DNA from: Colivivens sp963594655
GTDB lineage: Bacteria; Bacteroidota; Bacteroidia; Bacteroidales; Bacteroidaceae
DNA: 45,800 nt
Direction of reading: 5' to 3'
Assembly (NCBI GenBank): GCA_963594655.1
Contig: CAVBFD010000014.1
Coordinates: 1-45,800 of the forward strand
Positions 24,407-33,454 of the stretch are shown one piece after another (within the stretch, counting starts at the first letter, position 1; every line of letters starts with the position of its first letter). The position numbers and the translations under genes are program-made. A model generated the notes under the pieces. It made no database searches. It was not told the origin of the DNA and saw only the letters and a list, made by a program, of their open reading frames with translations.

Positions 24407-25495
24407 TCATTTCTCGACACCGAATTTGTAGATTGTCTTTTGCTTGTACTGGTCGCCCACGTTGAGTACCGCCGACGGGAAATAGGGGTGGTTCGGAGTG
24501 TCGGGGAAGTGCTGGCACTCAAAGCAGATGGCAGACCTGCGCGGGAAGGTGGCGCCGTGCTGGCCTTTGTAGCCGTCCGCCCAGTTGTCGGTGTAGACCT
24601 GCACTCCCGGTTCTGTAGTGTAGACCTCCATCGTGCGTCCGCTGTTCGGTTCGGTAATCTTCGCAGCGAAGCTCAGTTCTCCCTCTTCCTTTTTGTTGAG
24701 TACGAAGCAGTGGTCGTACCCTGCGCCGTTCTTAATCTGCACATCGTCAGCGTCGATGTCTTTACCCACGGCTTTGGGTTTGCGGAAGTCGAACGGAGTG
24801 CCTTCCACAAAGCGTATCTCGCCTGTCGGAATGGACGTTTCGTCGATAGGAATATAATAATTGGCGTTGATTTCGCAAATAAGATTGTCGATTGTGGGTG
24901 TCGGATTTGCGATTCCGGCGAGACTGAAATAACCGTGGTGGGTGAGGTTCATCACTGTCTTCTTGTTTGTGCATGCGAGGTATTCGATTACAAGTTCATT
25001 GTCGTCGGTGAACGTGAACTCTGCGGTAACCCTGAATTCCCCGGAGAATCCCTCCTCGCCATAGGCTGAGACGTAGTGGAGAGCCAGTGAACTGGGACTC
25101 ATCTGACGGGCGTCCCATACTCTTGTGTGGAAACCTGTAGGTCCTCCGTGCAGGGCGTTGGGACCGTTGTTGACTGCCAACTGATACTCCTTGCCGTTAA
25201 GGGTGAACTTGCCCCGCGCTATACGGTTGCCGTACCGGCCGATAAGTGTGGAGAGGAACGGCTCGGGACTGTTGATAACGTCGTCAATGTTGTCGTGTCC
25301 CTGTATGACGTTCGCCACATTTCCGTTTTTGTCCGGCACCATTATCGCCACAATCGCCCCTCCGTAGTTGGTGATGGCCACTTCATATCCCTTTTTGTTG
25401 TGCAGGAAGAAAAGGTCGGTTTTCTTGCCATGGACTTCTTTCTGGAACTTTTCCCTCTGGAGTCCAGACAGAATTTTCCCTGTATTTTCGCTCAT
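24407..25495 (-). CDS. galM: Aldose 1-epimerase (galactose mutarotase), cytosolic
   Basis: The 362-residue protein is a second mutarotase without signal peptide. It shows NYGGAIVAIMVPDKNG, GRYGNRIARGKFTLNG, NLTHHGYFSLAG with the catalytic His, GAGYDHCFVLN, and VYTTEPGVQVYTDN with the catalytic Glu. It provides the alpha-anomer of galactose for GalK inside the cell. It is the first gene of the galactose unit, with gluP 62 nt downstream and then galK. It is clearly related to the lipoprotein mutarotase of the next unit, but they diverge widely, so they are not a recent duplication. Confidence 0.95.
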   Translation of the reverse strand: MSENTGKILSGLQREKFQKEVHGKKTDLFFLHNKKGYEVAITNYGGAIVAIMVPDKNGNVANVIQGHDNIDDVINSPEPFLSTLIGRYGNRIARGKFTLNGKEYQLAVNNGPNALHGGPTGFHTRVWDARQMSPSSLALHYVSAYGEEGFSGEFRVTAEFTFTDDNELVIEYLACTNKKTVMNLTHHGYFSLAGIANPTPTIDNLICEINANYYIPIDETSIPTGEIRFVEGTPFDFRKPKAVGKDIDADDVQIKNGAGYDHCFVLNKKEEGELSFAAKITEPNSGRTMEVYTTEPGVQVYTDNWADGYKGQHGATFPRRSAICFECQHFPDTPNHPYFPSAVLNVGDQYKQKTIYKFGVEK

Positions 25496-25533
25496 AGTAC
25501 GTATGTATTTGTTATTAGTAAATTATTTCAATG

Positions 25534-25565
25534 CAAATAAAACGGTTTTTTTTCTAACAAGCAAA
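25534..25565 (-). promoter_or_regulatory. Candidate promoter of the galactose unit
   Basis: On the minus strand TTTG (25562-25565), a 20-nt spacer and TTTATTTG (25534-25541) match the Bacteroidetes consensus except for one base of the -7 element. The predicted start, near 25527, leaves a 31-nt leader to the galM ATG. Confidence 0.6.
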
Positions 25566-25585
25566 TAATACGCGATGATTTTCGA

Positions 25586-26833
25586 TTATTGGTGATTTTT
25601 TTTCTCGTGCATCAGAAAATCGGCAACAACAAATGAACTTCCCCCTACAAATATGAAGTCATTTGCCTCCGATTCCCGCAATGCCTCCCCGTATGCCTCG
25701 CCTACGGTGGCGAAGGATTTTCCTGCCAGTCCGTGGCGGTTTGCAAGCTCTTTCAAGGTGGAGTGGGGCATGGCCCTCTTGACGGACGACTGTGTGAAGT
25801 AGTAGACCGCGTCCTTTGGCATCAGGCTCAGGACACCGTCCACGTCCTTGTCGCTCACCATCCCGAACACAATCCGCATGGTGTCGCACTTCTGTAGCTT
25901 CAGTTGCCGCGCAATGTAGCTTATTCCACCCATGTTGTGGCCAGTGTCGCAAACGACGGTAGGATTGGTGTGGACTGTCTGCCACCTGCCCTGCAGTCCG
26001 GTGTTCTCGCAGACTCGTCCCAGTCCCCTGCTTATATCGCCGGGTGTGATGGTGTACCCATTATTAATAAGGTGTGAAATGGCGCAGAGGATGGTCCTGA
26101 GGTTCTTCTCCTGATACAGTCCCTTCAGCTCGAAGTCGAAACTGTTGGCCACTTCTGTATCTTCTGCGAAGAAGATGTCAGCGCCCACTTCCTTGGCTTT
26201 GTCAGTGAAGACAGGTCTGGTCTCGTCTGTGGTCTCCCCAATCACCACAGGAACTCCATGTTTGATGATTCCGGCTTTTTCTCCGGCAATCTCCGCCAGT
26301 GTGTTGCCAAGGAACTGCGTGTGGTCGAGACTGATGTTGGTAATGACACTCAGGTCGGGCCGTATGATGTTGGTGCAGTCCAACCGTCCTCCCATCCCGA
26401 CCTCTATCACCGCCACATCCACCTTCTCGTCCGCAAAGTACTTGAACGCCAAGGCGGTGGTCAGCTCAAAGAAAGTGGGGTGGAGCGGCTCGAAAAACTG
26501 GCGTTCGCCATCGATGAAGTCCATCACGTACCGCTCCGTGATTTTCCTTCCGTTGACCCTTATCCGTTCCCTGAAGTCGGTGAGGTGGGGCGAGGTGAAC
26601 AGTCCCACCTTGTAGCCAGCTTCCTGCAGTACCGACGCTATAGTATGAGAGCAGGAACCCTTGCCGTTGGTTCCCGCTATGTGTATTGTTCTGAAACTGC
26701 GGTGCGGATGCCCGAAATGAGCGTCGAGTATGTTAGTGTTCTCAAGCCCTTCCTTGTATGCCCCAGCTCCTATGTTCTGGAACATCGGGACCTGTGAGAA
26801 CAGATAGTCGGTGTATTGCGCAAAGTCTCTCAT
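25586..26833 (-). CDS. folC: Dihydrofolate synthase / folylpolyglutamate synthase
   Basis: FolC adds glutamate to dihydropteroate and to folates in the cytosol. The 415-residue protein has the Mur-ligase-like fold: P-loop GTNGKGSCSHTIAS near residue 53, the second-loop region with DVAVIEVGMGGRLDCTN, NISLDHTQFLGNTLAEIAGEKAGI, and the C-terminal domain starting near GLQGRWQ with CDTGHNMGG. It follows dnaJ by 33 nt and is the last gene of the long leftward run. No hairpin terminator was found before the galactose promoter. Confidence 0.96.
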   Translation of the reverse strand: MRDFAQYTDYLFSQVPMFQNIGAGAYKEGLENTNILDAHFGHPHRSFRTIHIAGTNGKGSCSHTIASVLQEAGYKVGLFTSPHLTDFRERIRVNGRKITERYVMDFIDGERQFFEPLHPTFFELTTALAFKYFADEKVDVAVIEVGMGGRLDCTNIIRPDLSVITNISLDHTQFLGNTLAEIAGEKAGIIKHGVPVVIGETTDETRPVFTDKAKEVGADIFFAEDTEVANSFDFELKGLYQEKNLRTILCAISHLINNGYTITPGDISRGLGRVCENTGLQGRWQTVHTNPTVVCDTGHNMGGISYIARQLKLQKCDTMRIVFGMVSDKDVDGVLSLMPKDAVYYFTQSSVKRAMPHSTLKELANRHGLAGKSFATVGEAYGEALRESEANDFIFVGGSSFVVADFLMHEKKNHQ

Positions 26834-26866
26834 CGCAGCCTCTCTTGATGTTGGTGAAGTCTTCCC

Positions 26867-28039
26867 CTATGATTCGAAGAAAGACCTGAACTTCTTGAAG
26901 ATTTTGTCCTTGATACTTTCTGTGGGGGCGAAGTTGTCGCTGCCCGCCAGTTTCTGGATGCAAGCCTTTTCCTCCTTGCTCAGTGTCTCAGGTATATAGA
27001 CGCTGATGTTTATCACCTCGTCGCCTCTCCTGCCTTTGTTGTAGCCCTGGACCTCCGGTATTCCCTTGCCTTTGAGACGGAGTACCGTACCCGGTTGAGT
27101 TCCAGCGGAGACGGAAATCTTCGCTTTTCCGTCAACGGTAGGCACTTCCACCTCACCTCCCAGTATCGCCATAGGCAATGACAGCACGAGGTTGTACACG
27201 AGGTCGTTGCCGTCCCGTGTCAGCGTGTCGTCCGCCTTTTCGTTGATGATTATCTGGAGGTCACCGTTCACACCGTTGCGTCTGCCGGCGCCGCCCTTGC
27301 CCGGGACATTCAGTATCATGCCGTCGGTAAGTCCTGCGGGGAAGGTCACTTCCACCACCTCCTCTCCGGGGACGATGCCCTCGCCGCGGCATTCCGGACA
27401 TTTGTTCTTGATGACGACACCCTCTCCGTGGCAGTCGGGACACACGCTCTGTGTCCTCATGACACCGAAGAAACTCTGCTGTGTCTTCACCACGTAACCG
27501 CTGCCGTGGCAGGTGGCGCAGGTGGATGTGGAACCGTCGGTAGATCCGCTTCCGTGGCAATGCCCGCACTTAATCTGTTTCTTAAGCTTGAATTTCTTGG
27601 TCGTTCCGTTGACAATCTCCTTGAGGGTGAGTTCCACTCTCAGTCTCTGGTCCTGTCCCTTGTACACTGGCTTGCCGCCGCCTCTGCCGCCACCGGCGTT
27701 GAAGCCGCCGAAACCGCCGAACCCTCCAAAGCCGGAGGCTCCGCCGAAGAGGTCACCGAACATGGAGAATATGTCGTTCATGTCCATGCCCTGTCCTCCG
27801 AAACCGCCCATACCCTTGACCCCTTCAGGTCCGAACTGGTCGTAACGCTGGCGTTTCTCCGGGTCGCGCAGCACGTCGTACGCCTCCGCCGCTTCCTTGA
27901 ACTTGGCTTCCGCCTCCTTGTTACCCGGATTCCTGTCCGGATGATATTTGATAGCCATTTTCTTGTAGGCTGTCTTTATCTCATCAGCACTGGCACTCTT
28001 GTCCACTCCAAGAATGTCGTAATAGTCTCTGTTTGCCAT
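26867..28039 (-). CDS. dnaJ: Chaperone protein DnaJ
   Basis: DnaJ delivers unfolded proteins to DnaK and stimulates its ATPase. The 390 residues show the full type I architecture. There is a J domain with HPD at 33-35, then a Gly/Phe-rich linker (about 75-118, e.g. GGFGGFGGFN). The zinc domain has four CxxCxGxG motifs (CGHCHGSG, CATCHGSG, CPDCHGEG, CPECRGEG), and substrate-binding C-terminal domains follow. It starts 13 nt after grpE, forming a chaperone pair; dnaK is not in the window. Confidence 0.98.
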   Translation of the reverse strand: MANRDYYDILGVDKSASADEIKTAYKKMAIKYHPDRNPGNKEAEAKFKEAAEAYDVLRDPEKRQRYDQFGPEGVKGMGGFGGQGMDMNDIFSMFGDLFGGASGFGGFGGFGGFNAGGGRGGGKPVYKGQDQRLRVELTLKEIVNGTTKKFKLKKQIKCGHCHGSGSTDGSTSTCATCHGSGYVVKTQQSFFGVMRTQSVCPDCHGEGVVIKNKCPECRGEGIVPGEEVVEVTFPAGLTDGMILNVPGKGGAGRRNGVNGDLQIIINEKADDTLTRDGNDLVYNLVLSLPMAILGGEVEVPTVDGKAKISVSAGTQPGTVLRLKGKGIPEVQGYNKGRRGDEVINISVYIPETLSKEEKACIQKLAGSDNFAPTESIKDKIFKKFRSFFES

Positions 28040-28052
28040 TATCTATGTACGG

Positions 28053-28631
28053 TTAATTGGCTACGACCACTTTGGCGTACCTTATCACTTTGTCGTTCAG
28101 TGTATATCCCTTGCTCAGACAGTCCACAATCTTGCCTTTCTGCTCGTCGCTCGCGCTCGGCACCATCGTGACCGCCTCGTGGTAGTTGACGTCAAAGTCC
28201 TTGTCCTTGGTCTCTATCTCCTCCACGCCCTGTGACTTGAGTGTCTTCTTGAACTTGTCGATGATAAGGTCAATCCCTTCCCTCAGCGCGTTCACGTCGG
28301 TAGCGTCTTCCATGTGCTGCCGCGCCCTCTCAAGGTCGTCTACCACAGGCAGGAAATTGGTCAGCACCTTCTCGCCTCCGTTGAGTATCAGTTCGGCCTT
28401 CTCCTTCATGACACGTCTCCTGAAGTTGTCGAACTCAGCCACCTGCCGCAGGTACTTGTCCTCCAGTTCCGCTATTTTCCTGTTGGCCTTGTCCAGTTCA
28501 CTTACTTCCTCCTCCTTGCAGTCCTGCTTGGAGTCCTTGTCCTTTCCGTCCGTGCCGCAGCCACAGGCCTTCTCCTGTTCCCCGGTCTCCTTATCTATGA
28601 TTTCTTCCTTTTCGTTCTCTTTCTCTTTCAT
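28053..28631 (-). CDS. grpE: Nucleotide exchange factor GrpE
   Basis: GrpE promotes ADP release from DnaK. The 192-residue protein begins with a long charged segment containing a Cys-rich patch (ACGCGTDGKDKD). A coiled-coil helix follows (SELDKANRKIAELEDKYLRQVAEFDNFRRRVMKEK), and the C-terminal GrpE domain contains LPVVDDLERARQHM, DKDFDVNYHEAVTMVPS and VIRYAKVVVAN. The start is the ATG at 28631, which gives the normal length; the upstream frame to 28682 reaches the lysA spacer. No CIRCE-like inverted repeat was seen upstream. Confidence 0.97.
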   Translation of the reverse strand: MKEKENEKEEIIDKETGEQEKACGCGTDGKDKDSKQDCKEEEVSELDKANRKIAELEDKYLRQVAEFDNFRRRVMKEKAELILNGGEKVLTNFLPVVDDLERARQHMEDATDVNALREGIDLIIDKFKKTLKSQGVEEIETKDKDFDVNYHEAVTMVPSASDEQKGKIVDCLSKGYTLNDKVIRYAKVVVAN

Positions 28632-28692
28632 AATACTTTGGCATTTGTTTATCTCGTGACATGCAAAATTGATGCCAATCAACGTTCTGTAT

Positions 28693-29862
28693 TCAGTTCC
28701 CTGTCATTATGTCCTTGTCCGAGTGGCTTTTGGGCAGAGTCCTGCAGTTGTACTGCGAGGCCATCACCTCTCCGTACGCTCCCGCACTGAGTATCGCCAG
28801 CAGGTCGCCACGCTTGGTAGAGTTCAGTAGGATTCCGGTGTCGAACACGTCGCTCGACTCACAGATAGGGCCTACCACGTCATAGGTCTCGGGTGCGGCT
28901 TCGCTCGTGAGGTTCACAATCTTGTGGTGCGCCCCGTAGAGGGCGGGACGTATGAGTTCCGTCATTCCGGCGTCCACGATGGCGAACTTCTTGTCCGTGT
29001 TGTCCTTGACGTACAGCACTTTCGTGATGAGGCTGCCGCACTGTCCCACCACCGCGCGTCCCAGCTCGAAGTGCAGTTCCTGTCCTTCCCTGAGCCTGAG
29101 GTTCTTGTGGTATACCTCGAAATACTCCTTGAACTGTGGTATGGGGTGCGCCTCAGGGTCTTGGTAGTCGATGCCGAGTCCTCCTCCCACGTCAATTATT
29201 CTGATGCTGACCCCGTGCCTGTCGAGCAGGTCCTGTATCTCGTTTATCTTTACGCTCAGAGCCGCGAAGTCGTCCATTTCGAGAATCTGGCTTCCTATGT
29301 GGAAGTGCAGTCCCACGAGGTTGACTCCCTCCATCTCCCTTGCCTTGTCAATCACCCCCGTCATGTGGGCGAGGTCTATGCCGAACTTGTTCTCCGACAG
29401 TCCTGTGGTGATGTTGGCATGCGTGTGCGCCCCCACGTTGGGGTTAATCCTCAGACAGATGTCGGCTGTCCTGCCCATGCTCCTTGCGATTCCGTCTATT
29501 ACCTCCAGCTCGGGTACGCTCTCCACGTTGAAGCAGCCGATGCCCCTGTCCAGGCCAGTGGCTATCTCCTTGTCGGTCTTGCCCACTCCGGCGAACATGA
29601 TGGTCCCCGGCGCAAACCCGGCCTTGACCGCCGCCTCTATCTCTCCTCCGCTCACACAGTCCACGCCCAGTCCCACTTCCCTTATCAGTGCCAGCACTGT
29701 GGGGTTGGCGTTGGCCTTGATGGCGTAGTGTACATGGTAGTTGTCGTACTTCTTGACCTCCCTGTTCAGCTCGTCGAGAGTCTGTTTCAGCAGTTCCGTG
29801 TCATAATAATAATAAGGTGTGTCTATGTCCTTGAGTCTCGTGGCCAGTTCTTTTGGTGTCAT
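28693..29862 (-). CDS. lysA: Diaminopimelate decarboxylase
   Basis: LysA decarboxylates meso-diaminopimelate to L-lysine using pyridoxal phosphate. The 389-residue protein has the PLP-binding Lys49 (HYAIKANANP), the GVDCVSGGEI strand, HFHIGSQI, IIDVGGGLGIDY (the phosphate-binding glycine loop) and GPICESSDVFDTG with the catalytic Cys. This is the fold III alanine-racemase-like barrel, of usual length. It follows lysC by 54 nt, so the first and last enzymes of lysine synthesis are adjacent. Confidence 0.97.
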   Translation of the reverse strand: MTPKELATRLKDIDTPYYYYDTELLKQTLDELNREVKKYDNYHVHYAIKANANPTVLALIREVGLGVDCVSGGEIEAAVKAGFAPGTIMFAGVGKTDKEIATGLDRGIGCFNVESVPELEVIDGIARSMGRTADICLRINPNVGAHTHANITTGLSENKFGIDLAHMTGVIDKAREMEGVNLVGLHFHIGSQILEMDDFAALSVKINEIQDLLDRHGVSIRIIDVGGGLGIDYQDPEAHPIPQFKEYFEVYHKNLRLREGQELHFELGRAVVGQCGSLITKVLYVKDNTDKKFAIVDAGMTELIRPALYGAHHKIVNLTSEAAPETYDVVGPICESSDVFDTGILLNSTKRGDLLAILSAGAYGEVMASQYNCRTLPKSHSDKDIMTGN

Positions 29863-29916
29863 GTGTCGTGTCTTGCCTTTATCAGTTGTTCTTGTGGCGC
29901 ATTGCCTGTGTCCTTC

Positions 29917-31242
29917 TTACTGTTTCCCGTTCTTGAACAGGTGGTCACTCAGCGACTGCAGTGCCTTCTTCTTGTCAGCCGCAGCCACGAGGAACGATAT
30001 GTTGTTGTTGCTGCCTCCGTAGCTTATCATCCTCACAGGCACCTCCTTCATGGTCTCCGTGGCGAGTGCCTCGAAGCCGATGTTGTGCCAGTCGAGGTCG
30101 CCCACGACACAGATGATGCACATGTCCACGTCCACGGTGACCGTTCCCAGTTTCTTCAGCTCGTTGAGAATCTGGCTGAGGTTGTTGGTGTTGTCGATGG
30201 ACACGGACACGCCCACCTCACTTGTCGTCACGAGGTCGATGCTTGTCTTGTAGGTCTCGAATATCTCGAACACCTTACGGAGGAAACCGTAGGCGAGCAG
30301 CATCCGGCTCGAAGTGATGTTGATTGCCGTGATGTTGTCCTTGGCGGCCACAGCCTTGATGATGCCCCTCTGTGTCCTGTTGCTTATGATGGTGCCGGGA
30401 GCGGTCGGGTCCATGGTGTTCAGCAACCTTACCGGGATGCCGGCGAACTTGGCCGGCTGCACGCATGTGGGGTGCAGAATCTTTGCCCCGAAGTAGGCCA
30501 GCTCCGACGCCTCCTCGAAGTTGAGTTGGCCGACCGGCTCAGTGTCGTCCACGTACCTCGGGTCGTTGTTGTGCATACCGTCGATGTCGGTCCAAATCTG
30601 TATCTCCTCAGCTCCCACGGCTGCGCCAATCAATGAGGCGGAGTAGTCCGATCCGCCCCTTTGCAGGTTGTCCACCTCTCCGTACGCGTTCTTGCAGATG
30701 AATCCCTGGGTGATGTAGATGTCCTTGTCGGGGTTCTCCGTCAGTTGCAGCTTTATCTTCTCACGGATATATTCCAGGTCGGGTTCTCCGTTCTTGTCGG
30801 TCCTCATGAACTCCAGGGCCGGCAGAAGCACTGCGTTGATTCCCTGTTCCTGCATGTAGAACGTAACCATGTTGGTACTGAGAATCTCTCCCTGTCCCAC
30901 GATGATTTTCTCCTCGAACATGGTGAAGATTCCCTTGGTGAACGAACGGATATAGTTGAATTCAGTCTTCAGGAAGTCTGTGGCGGCCTTCTTGTACTCG
31001 TCGGTCGCATACAGGTCCTCCACATGCTGCATGTACCTGTCCTCCAGCTTGTTGATGTTCTCGTTGGCGCCGACCGGGTTCTTCTTGTGGAGATAGTCGG
31101 CTATTTCGTACAATGCGTTCGTGGTGCCGGACATAGCCGAGAGTACCACAATCTTCTGGTTGCCGTCGTTGACCAGCGCGACGACCTCTTTCATCCTTTG
31201 GGGAGTACCCACAGAGGTTCCTCCGAACTTTAATACTTTCAT
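29917..31242 (-). CDS. lysC: Aspartate kinase
   Basis: This enzyme phosphorylates aspartate, the entry step to lysine, threonine and methionine. The 441-residue protein has the N-terminal KFGGTSVG (residues 5-12), GGSDYSASLIGAAVGAEEIQIWTDIDG in the kinase domain, and two C-terminal ACT-like regions (AINITSSRMLLAYGFLRKVFEIF and the CIICVVGDLDW segment). These normally carry feedback control by lysine. It is monofunctional, with no homoserine dehydrogenase part. It lies 12 nt after ftsE. Confidence 0.97.
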   Translation of the reverse strand: MKVLKFGGTSVGTPQRMKEVVALVNDGNQKIVVLSAMSGTTNALYEIADYLHKKNPVGANENINKLEDRYMQHVEDLYATDEYKKAATDFLKTEFNYIRSFTKGIFTMFEEKIIVGQGEILSTNMVTFYMQEQGINAVLLPALEFMRTDKNGEPDLEYIREKIKLQLTENPDKDIYITQGFICKNAYGEVDNLQRGGSDYSASLIGAAVGAEEIQIWTDIDGMHNNDPRYVDDTEPVGQLNFEEASELAYFGAKILHPTCVQPAKFAGIPVRLLNTMDPTAPGTIISNRTQRGIIKAVAAKDNITAINITSSRMLLAYGFLRKVFEIFETYKTSIDLVTTSEVGVSVSIDNTNNLSQILNELKKLGTVTVDVDMCIICVVGDLDWHNIGFEALATETMKEVPVRMISYGGSNNNISFLVAAADKKKALQSLSDHLFKNGKQ

Positions 31243-31254
31243 ATCTGTTTCCGT

Positions 31255-32049
31255 TTATTTTCTTGTTTTCTTTCCCACTTCAACCAGGTCCTCGATGATT
31301 TCCATGTCTCCGTCGGGCGTCTCCGTCCTGTCGTTCCCCGTACCGTCCCCTGTCAGCTCCGTCTCCTCTTTCCTGAGGTCAGAGTCTGTGAGTTCGGTGA
31401 GTCTCTTGTCCCTGCACTCGAACACCCTGCCGGGGAACTCCTCCAGCAGGTGGGTGTTGTGGGTTATCATCACCACGGTGGACCCCTGTTCCCTCACTAT
31501 CCTCTGTAGCAGTTCGGTGATCCGTCTGCTGGTCTCCGAGTCGAGGTTTCCTGTAGGCTCGTCGGCGAGGATGAGTTTGGGGTGGTTGAGTATAGCTCTG
31601 GCGATGGCAATTCGCTGCTGCTCTCCGCCCGACAGCTCACTCGGCAGCTTGTAGCCCTTGGTGCTCATCCCCACGAGGTCCAGCACCTCCTGTATGCGGG
31701 TCTTTATCTCCGCCTTGTTCTTCCACCCTGTGGCCTTGAGTACAAACCGCAGGTTAGCCTCCACCGTACGGTCTGTCAGCAGCTGGAAGTCCTGGAAGAT
31801 GACCCCCAGTTTCCTCCTGAGTTCGGGCAGGCGCTTCCGTTTCAGTGTGGCGAGGTCGTGTCCCATCACGGTAGCCTCTCCGCCGTGGACGGGCAGTTCT
31901 CCGTAGAGGGTCTTGAGGAACGAGCTTTTGCCCGACCCCACCTTGCCTATGATGTAGGCCAGTTCGCCCTCGTCGATGGTGACTGACACTCCGTTCAGCA
32001 CTTCCTGTGCCTCCTGAAACACTCCGACGTTCTTGTATTCTATCAGCAT
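31255..32049 (-). CDS. ftsE: FtsE-type ABC transporter ATP-binding protein
   Basis: The 264-residue protein is a single ABC ATPase domain: Walker A GKVGSGKS (35-42), Q-loop IFQDFQLL, signature LSGGEQQR (139-146), Walker B LILADEP (159-165) and switch His197. The sequence around RKLGVIFQDFQLLTDRTVEANL is FtsE-like. FtsE pairs with the membrane protein FtsX to control peptidoglycan hydrolases at the division site. No ftsX is nearby, which is common in Bacteroidetes. It has a C-terminal tail of about 40 mostly acidic residues beyond the usual FtsE length. A LolD-like role cannot be excluded. Confidence 0.85.
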   Translation of the reverse strand: MLIEYKNVGVFQEAQEVLNGVSVTIDEGELAYIIGKVGSGKSSFLKTLYGELPVHGGEATVMGHDLATLKRKRLPELRRKLGVIFQDFQLLTDRTVEANLRFVLKATGWKNKAEIKTRIQEVLDLVGMSTKGYKLPSELSGGEQQRIAIARAILNHPKLILADEPTGNLDSETSRRITELLQRIVREQGSTVVMITHNTHLLEEFPGRVFECRDKRLTELTDSDLRKEETELTGDGTGNDRTETPDGDMEIIEDLVEVGKKTRK

Positions 32050-32085
32050 GGCTTGTATGTTGTTAATCCGTTCCGCCCCTACGGC

Positions 32086-32697
32086 TCAGTGCTTGTGCCA
32101 GCCAGGGTTGTGGCGTTCCATCAGTTCCCTCGCGATGTCCTCTATTCGCAGCCCCTTGGAGGTGAGTAGCACGATGAGGTGGTAGAACAGGTCGGACGCT
32201 TCGTAAATCAGTCTGTCGTTGTCTCCCTTCATCGATTCGATTACCAGTTCCACGGCCTCTTCGCCCACCTTCTGGGTCATGCGGCCCAGACCCTCGCGGA
32301 ACAGACTGGTGGTGTACGACCCCTCGGGCATCTCGCTGTGCCGCTTGTCGATGAACCGCTGCAGTTCGGTGAGGAACATTATGGGGTTGTCGTTGGTCTC
32401 GTTCCAACAGGTGTCCGCTCCGGTGTGGCACACCGGTCCGGTGGGGTTGGCCTTGACGAGCAGTGTGTCGTTGTCGCAGTCGTTGGTGATGGAGACCACC
32501 TCCAGGAAGTTTCCGCTGGTCTCTCCCTTGGTCCACAGCCTCTGTTTCGTGCGGCTCCAGAAAGTGACCTTCCCTGTCTCCACCGTCTTGTTGTATGCTT
32601 CCTCGTTCATGAATCCGAGCATCAGCACCTTCAGTGTCTTGTCGTCCTGTATGATGGCAGGCACGATGCCGTTCATCTTGTCGAAATCTATTGTCAT
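32086..32697 (-). CDS. hisIE: Bifunctional phosphoribosyl-AMP cyclohydrolase / phosphoribosyl-ATP pyrophosphatase
   Basis: Steps two and three of histidine synthesis are joined in this 203-residue fusion. The N-terminal HisI domain shows WTKGETSGN and the metal site CDNDTLLVKANPTGPVCHTG...CW. The C-terminal HisE domain shows LFREGLGRMTQKVGEEAVELVIE and DLFYHLIVLL. The ATG overlaps the hisF stop by four bases, so the two are translationally coupled. Confidence 0.97.
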   Translation of the reverse strand: MTIDFDKMNGIVPAIIQDDKTLKVLMLGFMNEEAYNKTVETGKVTFWSRTKQRLWTKGETSGNFLEVVSITNDCDNDTLLVKANPTGPVCHTGADTCWNETNDNPIMFLTELQRFIDKRHSEMPEGSYTTSLFREGLGRMTQKVGEEAVELVIESMKGDNDRLIYEASDLFYHLIVLLTSKGLRIEDIARELMERHNPGWHKH

Positions 32698-33449
32698 AGT
32701 CGTATTGGTATGTTTTGTCCGTTCAGATATTCCTTCAGTTCTCCTATCTTTATCTCTCCGAAGTGGAAGACGCTTGCCGCAAGCGCCGCGTCGGCCTTTC
32801 CCAGGGTGAACGCGTCCCTAAAGTCCTCCTTCTTTCCCGCTCCGCCCGAGGCGATGACCGGGATGGAGAGTGTGTCGGCGAGGCTGGCCAGCGCGTCGTT
32901 GGCGAATCCCTGTTTCACTCCGTCGTGGTTCATGCTGGTGAACAGTATCTCTCCCGCGCCGCGGTCGTTTGCCTCCTTCGCCCATTCGGTCAGCCTTCTG
33001 CCGGTGGCCAACCGTCCTCCGTTGAGGTAGCATGTCCAGTCGTCCCCGTCCAGCCGCGCGTCTATCGCCACCACGCACACCTGACTGCCGAAGTGCCTGG
33101 CAATCTCATCGATGAGGTCCGGGTTGCGCAGTGCGGCCGAGTTGACGCTCACCTTGTCCGCCCCGGCGTTGAGCAGCCGTTCCACGTCCGCCAGTTCACC
33201 TATGCCTCCTCCCACGGTGAAGGGTATGTTTATCTCCCTGGCTATGCGTCCCACCAGTTCGGTGAATGTCTTCCGTCCCTCGTGGCTCGCCGTGATGTCG
33301 AGGTACACCAGCTCGTCAGCCCCTTGGCTGCTGTAGGCTTTCCCCAGTTCTATGGGGTCGCCCGCTTCCCTCAGTCCCACGAAGTTGACCCCCTTCACGG
33401 TCTGTCCGTCCTTGATGTCGAGACAGGGTATGATTCGTTTTGCCAGCAT
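32694..33449 (-). CDS. hisF: Imidazole glycerol phosphate synthase, cyclase subunit
   Basis: HisF is the barrel subunit that makes imidazole glycerol phosphate and AICAR with ammonia from HisH. The 251-residue protein has the two catalytic aspartates in PCLDIKDGQTVKGVNFVGL (start) and VVAIDARLDGDD. The GGGIGELADVERLLNAGADKVS and ASGGAGKKEDF motifs form the phosphate-binding loops. It starts 5 nt after hisA and overlaps hisIE. Confidence 0.98.
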   Translation of the reverse strand: MLAKRIIPCLDIKDGQTVKGVNFVGLREAGDPIELGKAYSSQGADELVYLDITASHEGRKTFTELVGRIAREINIPFTVGGGIGELADVERLLNAGADKVSVNSAALRNPDLIDEIARHFGSQVCVVAIDARLDGDDWTCYLNGGRLATGRRLTEWAKEANDRGAGEILFTSMNHDGVKQGFANDALASLADTLSIPVIASGGAGKKEDFRDAFTLGKADAALAASVFHFGEIKIGELKEYLNGQNIPIRL

Positions 33450-33454
33450 GTCGT

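Noticed and set aside
28632..28692. CIRCE heat-shock operator before grpE
   Set aside because: No TTAGCACTC-N9-GAGTGCTAA-like inverted repeat is present; a weak CAATTTTG resembling a -7 element was too incomplete to call.
28924..30636. 570-codon open frame on the plus strand opposite lysA and lysC
   Set aside because: It is a mirror of the codon bias of two well-supported enzymes, shows no domain, and has no promoter.
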